This document shows positions 35,008 through 45,159 of a stretch of DNA of 64,000 nt, in pieces. Made by a program: the position numbers and the translations under genes. Positions within the stretch are counted from its first letter, which is position 1. Every line of letters begins with the position of its first letter. Origin of the DNA: Primulina eburnea (taxonomy: Eukaryota > Streptophyta > Magnoliopsida > Lamiales > Gesneriaceae); the NCBI RefSeq assembly GCF_022965805.1, contig NC_133108.1, forward strand, positions 38,076,051 through 38,140,050, given 5' to 3'. A model generated the notes under the pieces. The model had not been told where the DNA came from, did no database searches, and saw only the letters and a program-made list of their open reading frames with translations.

Positions 35008-35985
35008 TAAAAATATTTTCTAATGAAATTTCAAAAATTCACCGAAAAAGTATAGTATATGTTTTAAAAATTCATATAATCGTATTGAAAGTAAGTGTTT
35101 TGAAAGTCCACAAATAAATCACTATTCAACATTTGAAAGTTACCAAAGGTGGTTCTCTTGCTTGGTTATATGTTGTGTTTATTTATTACCAATATCACAA
35201 TATAAGTTAATCGCTTGATTTTTGACTCGAAGCAAAATGGAGAGAATTATATTTTATTCATTTTCCATCTTCCTATCAAGTTAGATATAATGTGTCCCTG
35301 TAAGTTTCCGAGTTGGTGGATTAAGTGAGAATTTACTCAATATTCAAAAGTTCGATACTCCTTACCAACACTTTTTCGGACGACCTTGTCTCGTATGTTT
35401 GTCCAGTGTTATTTACCTGACTAACGTTATTTTCTTGACACAAATATTTACCCAATATGCATCGAATGGTAACCTTTTACGGATTCTCACATCATAAATA
35501 TACACACACACAAGCAGTCAAGCATAGCCTCAAACTCTTTAAGTCGGCCAGCGTTATGCAGATCGAGCCTACTGGATTGAAGTCAAATATTGGCACGAAC
35601 TTTTATCGAATTTTGCCGAAGCGCGAAGAACAAATTTGTTTGATTGAGTAATTCAGATTGACCCTTAATTTGAAAAATAAGTTTCGAATTAGGGAATCTG
35701 ATAGTTCAGTATTATGATAACAAAAAATTGTACTTTTAAGCTGTCGAAACGTGCAATCCTTGAGCATCACCTGTTGCTAGTAGCTTTCTCGCATGCACTA
35801 TTATTAGGTACATGCATGAATGTGATAAAACCACTCTTACCTTCAGGGAAAGCAAAATTAAGGTTCCAAATTTTTTATTACAGTGTTCAATACTCTCTTC
35901 TTGTCAAAAATTTAAATCTATATATTTGTTGCATACCACAAGCAATCATGTAGTTGTGTTTAATAAATCCTCTCTTTCTTTTTCA

Positions 35986-36020
35986 AATTGGAATTGGAAT
36001 TGGAATTGGAATTGGAATTC
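35986..36020. repeat. (GGAATT)n hexanucleotide repeat
   Basis: About five and a half tandem GGAATT units. Confidence 0.9.
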
Positions 36021-36356
36021 GTTTATTCTTCTTAGCAATTGTTCATGTGAGTCAAACAATAATAAGACAACATTTAATAAAAAAGTAGCCAACTGCCAAC
36101 ATATTTTGTGAAACAATCAACTTTTTCTAATTGCAAGCCACACTTGTGTTTCCCAAAAAGAAAAATAAAACTGTGTTGGGTGAAAAAGAGATCACAAAGA
36201 AAGAGGTGGCCATGAATTCAAGCATGGAACTGTTGTGGGAATTCGAGCTGGACTTTGTGTAAACTCTGATGGAAAGAAGTTAAAAGGTGAAATTGGTTGG
36301 CAAGATATCCTTTATGCATGCTTATAATAAACACAAGGACGAATTACTTACTTGTT

Positions 36357-36363
36357 TATAAAG
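36357..36363 (+). promoter_or_regulatory. TATA box of the glycine-rich protein gene
   Basis: TATAAAG, 67 bp upstream of the ATG at 36424. A start site about 30 bp downstream would leave the ATG at 36373 outside or at the very edge of the transcript, which argues for the later start. Confidence 0.5.
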
Positions 36364-36423
36364 ACGTGAATTTTGCACTTGTGTTGCATGCAAAGAATGC
36401 ATATGCAAGTTGTGAGAAGGGAG

Positions 36424-37960
36424 ATGGTTAGAAAGGGCGTTTTAGCGGTTTTGTTTTCTGTTTTTGTTGTGGGATGTGTAGAAGGTAGGAAGTTGGGGCC
36501 AAATGAAGAAGAAGCTAAGAAGCCACAATGGTTATTTGATGGCAACCCTACTGGTTGGATTGGTAATGCTGGAGGGAGTGGGTCAAGTTTTGGACGTTCT
36601 TTTAGTTGGGGGAAAGGGGTTGGTTTCAGCTTTCATTACGGGAAGCCTGATTGCGTAGGAAAAGGTGGAGGTGGGGCCGGTGCCAGAGGTGGTGGTGGTG
36701 GAGGGGTTGGTAATGGTGGTGGTGGGTCTATTGGGTCGGGCAATGGCGCTGGACATGGAGGTGGTGGAGGTAGCATTGCTGAAGGAGGTGGACACAACGG
36801 TCATGGTGGTAGGAAGCACCATAGTAAAGGAAAAAAACACCATGGAGTTGGTGGAGGTTTAGGTGGAGCCAATGGCGCTGGTGGAGGAGTTGGAAAGGGA
36901 ATTGGGAAAGGAGGTGAAGCTGGAGGATACGGGCATGGAGCAGGAGGTGGCATAGGGGGAGGTAACGGTGCAAGTGGAGGGATCGGTAAAGGTGCTGGTG
37001 GTGGAGGTGCAGTTGGTGGTGGTAGTGGTGGTAGCATAGGTGGGGGGAATGGAGGTGGAGGTGGTTTGGGAGGAGGAATACCTGTTGGAGGTGGCGCTGG
37101 AGCTGGAGGAGGGGGAATAGGGACTGGTGGAGGCATAGGAGGTGGTGGCGGTGGAACAAGTGGTGGTTTGGGAGGTGGAGGATTAGGTGGGGGAATAGGA
37201 GGTGGAGCTGGAGGAGCAGGTGGTGGTATTGGTGGAGGAGCAGGTGGTGGTGTAGGTGGAGGTGGTTTGGGAGGTGGAGGATTAGGTGGGGGAATAGGAG
37301 GTGGAGCTGGAGGAGCAGGCGGTGGCATTGGTGGAGGAGCAGGTGGTGGTGGAGGGATCGGAGGGGGGGTAGGAGGTGGTATTGGTGGTGGAGGGATCGG
37401 AGGGGGGATAGGAGGTGGTAGTGGAGGTGGTATTGGTGGTGGACCAGGGGGAGTTGGAGGTGGATTAGGAGGGGGGATCGGAGGAGGAATTGGAGTTGGC
37501 ATTGGTGGAGGAACCGGTGGTGGTTTGGGTGGTGGAGGTATTGGCGGTGGTATTGGTGGTGGAGTGGGTGTAGGAGTAGGAGGTGGAATCATTGGAGGTG
37601 CAGGCAGTGGTTTGGGAGTAATTGGTGGTGGAGGTGGGGGTGTGGGTGTGGGTGGCGGTACCGGATTGGGAGGAGGAGGAGGAGGAGGAGGAGGTGGAGG
37701 TGGAGGTGGTGGTGGTGGTGGAGGAGTAGGTGGTGGTTGGGGAGGAGGAATTGGTGTTGGAAACGGATCTGGTGGAGGTTTAGGGGGGTGGCGGCGGCGG
37801 TGGCGGTTCCGGAGGAGGTGGAGTAGGTGGTGGTGGAGGTTTTGGCGGAGGTGCTGGAGGAGTGATTGGAGGAGGAGGAGGTGGAGGTGGAGGAGGAGGA
37901 TTAGGGGGTGGCATTGGAGGTGGAAATAAACAGAATAGTGGTGAATCACAGAAACCATGA
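36424..37960 (+). CDS. Secreted glycine-rich cell-wall type protein (frameshift near the end)
   Basis: The start at 36424 gives a clean signal peptide (MVRKGVLAVLFSVFVVGCVEG) before RKLGPNEEEAKK. The earlier ATG (36373) would add 17 residues ahead of it. A short W/F/K segment follows (NPTGWIGNAGG, SFSWGKG), then about 400 residues of GGG/GGI/GGA/GGL repeats, including a 99-bp tandem duplication (37165-37263 / 37264 on). Such proteins are structural cell-wall or apoplastic proteins in plants. At a run of six G (about 37782-37787) the frame shifts into Arg/Trp residues ending at 37929. With one G fewer, Gly repeats continue and end in NKQNSGESQKP at 37960. The stretch is prone to slippage or assembly error. 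Long proline-rich frames on the other strand are its shadow. Confidence 0.8.
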
Positions 37961-38835
37961 CTTTCAAAATTTGCAATCAAGTCTAGTTCTCCAACTAAAT
38001 TTCGTATTCTTTGTTATACTTTTAACCCATTTTCTTATTTAACCATGACTATAAAAAAAATAGCTGCACAACTGTTGAATCATTCTGTAGACTCCCTGTA
38101 ACCAAGAATTTTCAAATTCTATAAATTGTCGAGAATGTGTCTGCAACAAGAACCAAAATATTTTTTAGCCTTTTGATATCATTACTCTGGGTGAAGCACA
38201 AAAAAAATTCTCCATTGAAGTGATGAATTATTCAAATTTATATATACTAGAATAACGTATGTGTGTTATATTCATATGCATTACACGTGAAAACATATGT
38301 TGAAATCATTATAATCGAAACAAAATTAATTAATTCAAAAAAGATAATGACAATATTATTGAAATTTTTGACAATTCATGTTGATTGTTTTTATTTAACT
38401 AATTTGGATAAAAACATATTTGTTCAATTTTTAAAAAGAAATATTTTGAACACTCAATTTTTTTACATCTATTTTATCATATCTTTTTTTTTTTGTTATT
38501 TGTTATAATCTCTCAGCAGCCGCGTATATTTTATTATAGTTTTCAGTTATAATTTTTTTTGGACGATAATGATCTGTAAAAAATTTTTATTCACAACGGT
38601 GTTGGCTATTATTCCATCTTATATAAAGTGGATCAATGCCACAGGATGTTTCTATTTTCTTCATCATTTTTAATTTATTAGATATTTATACTTGATAGCA
38701 TATAAACTGTATATTATTATAACAATCAAGCAACATATAAAAATATCGACTTACTGATAAACAAAAATATTGATTGAATGTTGTCATTTATTTGAAATTT
38801 ATAATAATAATATTTTTGACAATAAATCATATTTT
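37961..38835. other. AT-rich spacer
   Basis: 3' flank of the glycine-rich protein gene; no other feature is seen. Confidence 0.6.
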
Positions 38836-39592
38836 CAGTGCGATTCAAGTGAAGTCGTGATGAAGGAATTAGCTTATGAAGTGAAATCTCTAGCAAATTC
38901 CTTCTGTGTTATTCTTTTAATCTCTTTTTTTTGCCCAATATTGCAAACTTTTTGAAGCACATTGATTTATGCTTCAGCCTTCTAGCTCCCTCAAGTGTAA
39001 ATTTGAAAGCAAGATAAATATGTCAGTTTTGCTTTGTAAATCGAAATTTTAAAGCGGAATACAGCAAACTGACCTGGCCATCATCGCACCAAGCACGCCA
39101 TGGACTAACTGTTGGAAGTTTTAGAGAATCTATACTGTATCTGGTTGATGCAACTGGAACAACAGCAACAGTATCCCCACTAAAAAGTTCAAAAAAACTT
39201 GTTAAAAAATTATTGCCAAAGGAACATTCGTGAGACCGTAATTAGAGGGTTACATACATATGAAACTCAAACAGAAAGAAAATGTTTCGTTCAAACTTGG
39301 AAAACACAGGATGCCACGCAGAGTTTTGATGTGATGGTATTATGTAAAAGAAGTTTGAGATGTGAAAACCTGAAGATCCATATGCGAAGACCAGAACGTA
39401 GGAGAATTCTTCCAATAATCATTTACCAGGTCACTGCAGAGAGAATGGTCGAACCAGAAAATCCGGTAAAAAGAATATGCATCGTATAGTTAATTTCCAA
39501 TCAGATAATGCAATGCTTAGCAAGGTGTTCAGATTTTGAAAGCATCATCGTCATTCAAAAGCAGAACCAGAAATATAGAATAAAATGGGGAA
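38836..39592 (-). pseudogene. Truncated copy of the serine carboxypeptidase-like gene
   Basis: It aligns along its whole length with the SCPL gene at about 56036-57400, introns included, so it is a DNA-level copy and not a retrocopy. One exon copy (39074-39179) keeps its 106-bp length but reads SGDTVAVVP where the parent reads SGDTDAVIP, which loses an acidic residue of the catalytic Asp motif. The other (39370-39433) is 64 bp instead of 96 bp; the 32-bp loss breaks the frame. Neither the terminal exon with the catalytic His nor the exons with the catalytic Ser are present. It cannot encode an enzyme. Confidence 0.85.
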
Positions 39593-39722
39593 TTCAAATG
39601 ATGGTCTATAGTATACATAATGGGTTGGTTAAAATTTATAAATAACAAATCGTTACAAATAAAGGTCTAAAAATGAGAAAGATGTTCTATAATTCAGGAG
39701 AAGTTAAAATCTAAAAAATTTG

Positions 39723-39766
<44 letters not shown>

Positions 39767-40089
39767 ACTAATATATCAATATTGATCTTATCTTAACTAT
39801 CTAAAAGTGTGAATTAAGGGGCATATTTTTTTAATTCCGATTTACTCACATTTTTCTCAACTTAACATGCATTACCAATAATTACTTGTCCATCATAGCA
39901 TTATAATTTTAATTAAAAATGTATCATATGTACGTTATTTCATAATTCAAACATGACTCCTCATATGTACGTTATTTCATAATTCAAACATGACTCCTCT
40001 ATATATTTTCAAATCTTCTTCTCTGTCTCAACACAAATCAATTTTTGTGTAATTTCTAGAAAACTTCAACATCAATTGATAGAGAATTA
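39593..40089. other. AT-rich spacer with small repeats
   Basis: It contains an (ATT)n run (39724-39766) and a perfect 37-bp tandem duplication (39925-39961 / 39962-39998, starting CATATGTACGTTATTTC). Confidence 0.8.
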
Positions 40090-41296
40090 CACAAGAGTAG
40101 GCATGCTTATTAGTTCTATTGAACCGGTTTCGGACTGGTTCATACCGGTTCTGGGTCTGCTAAGTTTGTAATTGATTCGAACTGGTTCTGAATCGGTTCC
40201 GGTTCCAATTTGGACTCCTTGGAACTAATCCAAACCCAAGACCAGTTCGTCTTTAATAAACCCGTTCCGGTTCGTGTCGGACCGGTTCCGAAACCTAATT
40301 TATTATATTTTAATATATAATTAAAATTAATAATATTAATGGATAATTTTTTTATTTAGTATTTTGATTGCAAATAATTGTGATAACATAAAAAAATATA
40401 ACTAAATAACTTAAACATTTATTTTTACAATTGAACCTCTAAAATTCATCACGATTTATTAAAATATATTTTGAATACTCTAGTTCTTCATCGGAGCTTG
40501 AGCTTTGAAATTCGTTGATCGCTCCACGGCCCTATTCTTTTTTCTGTTGTAGGCATGTTAGCATGTTAAGTGTTTCTGGCTTTTAGTTCTTTGTTCATCG
40601 ATAATTCTTCCACATATTGAAAATCCTGATTCAGAAGCAACACTTGAACTTTGAACGGCTAGGACATCTCTTGCAATTGCCGCTAACACTGAATACAGTG
40701 GAGAATTTACTTTCCACCAATCTAGAACGTCAAAATTCTCTGTAGTCTCAATATATTGGCTTAGAAAAATTTGGATCTCATTGAAATTTGTCGTTGTCGC
40801 TAATTTTCCTTTGAAGTTTTGTCTTTTTAAACTTTGAAAAAAGTTTAGTGCTCCACTTTGCCATTTTCTGTCGGTGTCTCCTCCGGCAGTCGACTTGGTT
40901 CACACTGTTCACTAGCATACAAGTCAAACAATTTTTGAAGAGAACACATTGTTGACTTCTTTTGATCGTCATCATTCTTCTCCAAAAATTTAGAGTAATA
41001 TTCAAAAAACATGTCCAACACACCTTGACTTTGACTAGGATCAAGTAATGTTATACCATGCACAATTGAATTTGCTCCCAATATTTTAAAAACTTGTTTT
41101 CCATATTTGGAACAAAGTCATGCATAACAACATAACCACGAAACTCAATAAGTGTAAGGCCCGAGAAATTAATCCGGTTAATCTGAAAAGATTTGGAAAT
41201 TATTTTTATAATCATAGATGATAATTGATATGATTATAGACGGAACGGATCGGACGGGGAAAGAAGAAAGAAAATTAAAGAGATGCAAAGAGAAGT

Positions 41297-41567
41297 CCCC
41301 GCGCACATGCGCGACATGTATCGGCGCACATGCGCGAGGAAGACAGAACCATGCGCGCACATGCGCGACTTGAATGCGCGCACATGCGCGGAACGTCCAG
41401 TATCATTGGCGCATATGCGCGACGTGAACGGCGCACATGCGCGAGCAGGGCAGTGATTTCGACGCACATGTGCGACGGAAGGCGTGCATATGCGCGAAAG
41501 ATGCCGAGACACACGCGCCGAGAAATTGTGTCTCGCGCATATGCGCCGAAAGAGGTCGCGCATATGC
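41297..41567 (+). repeat. Array of GCGCACATGCGC palindromes, alternating 23/31 bp
   Basis: Cores start at 41303, 41326, 41357, 41380, 41411, 41433, 41464, 41486, (a decayed unit near 41517), 41537 and 41560. Spacings are 23, 31, 23, 31, 22, 31, 22, 51, 23, a dimeric period of 54 bp. The array begins about 145 nt from the LTR start. Confidence 0.93.
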
Positions 41568-41621
41568 ACGAGACGTGTAATGCGAAGGAGCGGGCCACTT
41601 GCCTTGTTGCATGCGTGATAT

Positions 41622-41625
41622 ATAC

Positions 41626-41666
<41 letters not shown>

Positions 41667-41668
41667 AA
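41622..41668. repeat. TA-rich microsatellite in the LTR
   Basis: TATATACATATATA... just downstream of the array, at the likely core promoter; the same relative place as in 7814-9114. Confidence 0.85.
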
Positions 41669-42426
41669 TATATAAACATTCGAATCGCTTCAGAAGAAAG
41701 AAAAAGGAAACGAAGGAATCCAGAAGGGTTTCTGAAAAAGAGTGAAAAATCCTTACGCCTTTTGTGAGAAATCCGTCCGTACGATTTTGAATCCGACTTC
41801 GGTACCGTGTTCCTATCGACGTAGGCTACAACTGAACGTAAGTTTTGCTACGTTTTGATATGCTTTGAAATTATGAGATTATCAGAATCTGATATGGTTC
41901 ATATATGATGTTCTTAGCATGTTAGACATCGTATAATCGAAACCGGATTGAGGAACAAATACCATATGAAATTGTTATGATTTTTGGAGTTGAGTTGAAT
42001 AAGAATTGATATCCAGATTGAGTGATTATCGAGTATAAGACATTAGAATTGATATCTGACTGATATGGTATTGCTGGATATATTGAGATTATGATGTTAT
42101 GCCGTTGAAACAGAGTGTGATTGGATTCTGATTATATCCAGTATTGATTGAGTGGTGTATTGATAATGTAACATCGATATTGTTATTGTCAGATTGAGTA
42201 TTGACAGGCTTTGAGTTCGAGACTTCGACAGAGTCAGAATATCAGAAAGAAAGGTATAAATTAATGTTGAGTTGGGATTGCACAACTTGAGTGAGGTTTG
42301 ACTCGAGTTTCCCTAAATCACATACTTAGTTTATTACATTGATATTTGTAATTGATGAGATTGATGTTTGTAGTCTATTGATTTATAGCCACTGCATGTA
42401 TTGACTACTGAGTCGTTGAGTCATAG

Positions 42427-42600
42427 GCTGATTCGCCTAGTCACCGGCTGATTCGTCTGGTTATTGGCTGATTCGCCTAGTCACCGGCTGATTCGTCTGG
42501 TTATTGACTGATTCGTCTTATTACTGGCTGATTCGTCTAGTATTGGCTGATTCGCTTAATTCTTGACTGATTCGTCAATTCTGCGGCTGTTTCGCCCAGA
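42427..42600 (+). repeat. Minisatellite, about nine units of GGCTGATTCGYCTRGT
   Basis: Units of about 19-21 bp with constant GGCTGATTCG / GACTGATTCG cores, in the 3' half of the LTR. The relatives at 32262 and 7814 lack it. Confidence 0.9.
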
Positions 42601-42871
42601 CACTAGATATATTAATTATATCGATGCCGTTTAGGGATTGATTCATTCCTATCGACTGAGATTCGGTATATTTATTATTATCCAGACATCGGGATCCCTA
42701 GGATAGAGTTGAGTCGAGTCTGAGACGACGCGTTGTTTGAGTCGAGTTTGAGTCTGAGTGTGATTCATTGCTTGATATTGAATTATGTTTCTGATTCGAT
42801 ACATGTTATGAATATTTATTATATGCTTTTATATATGTTTTTATATGATAGCATGTATACATTGTTTATAC

Positions 42872-42886
42872 TGAGATTTATTCTCA
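42872..42886 (+). other. LTR stem-loop, TGAGA/TCTCA
   Basis: Stem of 5 bp around TTTAT, about 360 nt from the LTR 3' end. Confidence 0.6.
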
Positions 42887-45159
42887 CCGGAGTTATCTGG
42901 CTGTTGTCTTGTCTTGTATGTGTGCATGACAACAGGTGGGGCTGGATCAGGGTCAAGAAGAGGATGAGAGAAGACAGTTAGCGTGGAGATCCGGACTTAG
43001 GAGTAGATCTGTTATATCACCTGAGGTGTCGTGAAGAAACAGTAATTATTATGATTTATTGTTGTACAGGACTTGTACTTAGATCTGAGTAGAACTCTTG
43101 TAAATGAAATAGACATTATTTCATATGCTGCGTACTCTTGTATTTTTTTAAAAAAAATTGACCCTGTTTACTATAATTGATTAATTATTCCCAAAAAGTG
43201 ATTGAGTTTGAATTAAGTTCGGGTCCCCACAATAAGTCTGTAAAGCATATTGAAAATTAAAGGTAAAACATGGTTGAAATAGGATAGTTAATACCAGAAA
43301 AATTTTCGGTTGCTTTTTTAAAAATATCTAACAAAGAAACACATTTACTCAAAATATTCAATCATCATCGGTCAACATTAAAGACTCTACCGAAATATTA
43401 TTGTAATATGGAGTAACTAAATCTTGAAAATGCAACAAAGTGTGAAGCAAATGATATAAAGAATTCCATCTAGTTTCAACAGGGAGTTGAAATTTTTTAA
43501 ATTAAATCTCATTTGTTTCGACTAGTGTTTTCCAATCACGTCCATGATTTCTTTCACGTAATAATTTTCCCCATACTTTGAATTTTTCTATTACAATAGT
43601 CATTTATTTATCACATGCACATTTAACACATAAGTTGATAATAGTACATGCACATCTAACATAAATCAAATTACCATCTAAAATTGGTTATAATGAATCT
43701 TTAAGATATTTAATCGCAAGAATATTAGCGTTAGCATTATCTAATGCGATCTACATTATTTTATTTTGTATCTCATAAATCTTAACAATATGTAACACAT
43801 ATCTAGATATAGTGTATGCGTTATGTGTTGATTCTAAATGATCTAACGCTAAATTTTTTTTTACATAGTCCAAGTTTCATCTATCCAATGACATGTAACA
43901 AGAAGATAAGATTCATATTTCAAATTAGTCCAAATATCAGTTATTAAACTAACTCTACAAGAAATATTTTAAAGATGTGATATTATTATTTCTTTATATT
44001 CCTTATACATATCAAAACAATATTTCTTAAGTATGTGTCTAGAAATATTATGAAAACCAGGTTGAATAGTAATAGTAAATTCAACAAAACCTTCTTGTTC
44101 AGCTATTATAAAAGGTTGACAACATTTCGTAACAAATTTAACGATAGTTTTTCGAGATATTTCTTTTGTAATCGTAAAAGCTTTACCAAATGAAAGATTA
44201 ATTTGTTGTTGAGTTATTTCCCTACCGAATGGTTGTAGAGTATCATGGTCAAGCTTATGTACCTTGACTAAATGTTTTTTCAAAAAGTGACAGTATCACC
44301 GGAACCACCACCTGTTTTATAAGAATATCTGTTTTTGCAAATTCTACACACAACAAAAGAGTCGTTTATACCATGTTTTTTTCAATGTCAAAATTATCCC
44401 AAACTTTGTTTCGCTTTGCTCGACCCGTCTTCGTGCTCGTCAGAATGTTGCTTCCTCCGCCGGATGATGATGATCAACCACCACCTTCGTTGGGAAGTTC
44501 CGCAACATGTTCTTCCTCGTGGGTGGGTTCAAAGCCTTCAAAATCGGGAATGTAAGCAAAATCTTTACCAAAATTTCTAAATTGCGGTTTGAAGACGATG
44601 CTATTGAATATATATTTAGTAATATGTATAATAAATAATAACAAATAACAACTGTGTTGAAAATATTAACAATTTGAGATTGACTTCAAAGAAATATAGA
44701 ATGTGATTGATGGGTGAACATTATGAAAAGCAAACACATATTTATAGGGATGGAAAAAAATATTTACAATTTTATCCCAAAATTAATTGTAATTTGTCCC
44801 CTAAATCAGGGGCCTAATTGCAATTATTTCAAAAATATCCGTTGGGAAACCGTTGCCCAACGGATATGTCGTTTTTTTATTTTTTTGGTCAACAGATATG
44901 TCATTTTGTATTTTTTTTTCGTTTTTAATTAATTTCTTTAAAATTCAAACCAAAATCGGATCCGAATCCGTTCCGATTCGGATTTTCGGAACCGGATCCG
45001 GAACCTACTTTGGCCAGTTTTTTAAATTGAATCGGTCCACTACATTTAAATACGGTTTTGGACCTGTTCTGGAACCGGTATGAACAAACCGGTTCCGGTT
45101 CTGGTTTTTTCGGGTCGATTCCAGGTCGAACCGACCCAATAAGCATGTCTACACAAGAG

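Larger units (their letters stand above)
34384..36356. other. AT-rich spacer upstream of the glycine-rich protein gene
   Basis: No gene. It includes a (TA)n/(TTTA)n tract and a (GGAATT)n tract listed separately; short ORFs here (such as 35457-35651, 35714-35953) show nothing recognisable. Confidence 0.5.
41153..43231 (+). mobile_element. Solo LTR, 2,079 bp, inside the hAT transposase
   Basis: It starts TGTAAGGCCCGAG, ends CGGGTCCCCACA, and is flanked by a perfect ATAAG duplication (41148-41152, 43232-43236). It is a relative of 32262-34194 and 7814-9114 in the opposite orientation. Features in order: palindrome array (41297-41567), TA-rich tract (41622-41668), AAAAATCCTTACGCC, a minisatellite (42427-42600), the stem-loop (42872-42886) and an 8-bp hairpin CTGTTGTC / GACAACAG (about 42901-42936). 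No coding region. Confidence 0.93.
40480..44530 (-). pseudogene. hAT transposase (BED finger to hATC), degenerate
   Basis: On the minus strand the order is as follows. A BED-type zinc finger (about 44400-44265) has CRICKNRYSY and LKKHLVKVH. An N-terminal transposase stretch at 44283-43969 holds FVEFTITIQPGFHNISR-like sequence. Then come the ITDIWTNLKYESYLLVTCHW segment (about 43960-43880), an FQLPVETRWNSLYHLLHTL segment (about 43500-43440), and the C-terminal dimerisation region (about 40760-40580: FDVLDWWKVNSPLYSVLA, SSVASESGFSICGRI). Frameshifts and stops are spread throughout, and the solo LTR 41153-43231 splits the middle. Family order and motifs fit Ac/Tam3-like transposases. Confidence 0.85.
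40098..45151 (-). mobile_element. hAT DNA transposon with TIRs and 8-bp TSD
   Basis: Ends TAGGCATGCTTATTAG and AATAAGCATGTCTA are inverted repeats. The flanks are a perfect 8-bp duplication CACAAGAG (40090-40097, 45152-45159). Both subterminal regions are full of AACCGGTTCCGG / CCGGTTCGTG type sequence. Without the solo LTR 41153-43231 and one ATAAG, the element is about 2,970 bp, a normal size for an autonomous hAT. Its transposase gene is on the minus strand and broken. Confidence 0.93.

Noticed and set aside
36801..37976. 391-residue proline-rich ORF on the minus strand
   Set aside because: It is the antisense shadow of the glycine-rich protein gene (GGN codons read as NCC). The plus strand has a signal peptide, a TATA box and a sensible tail.
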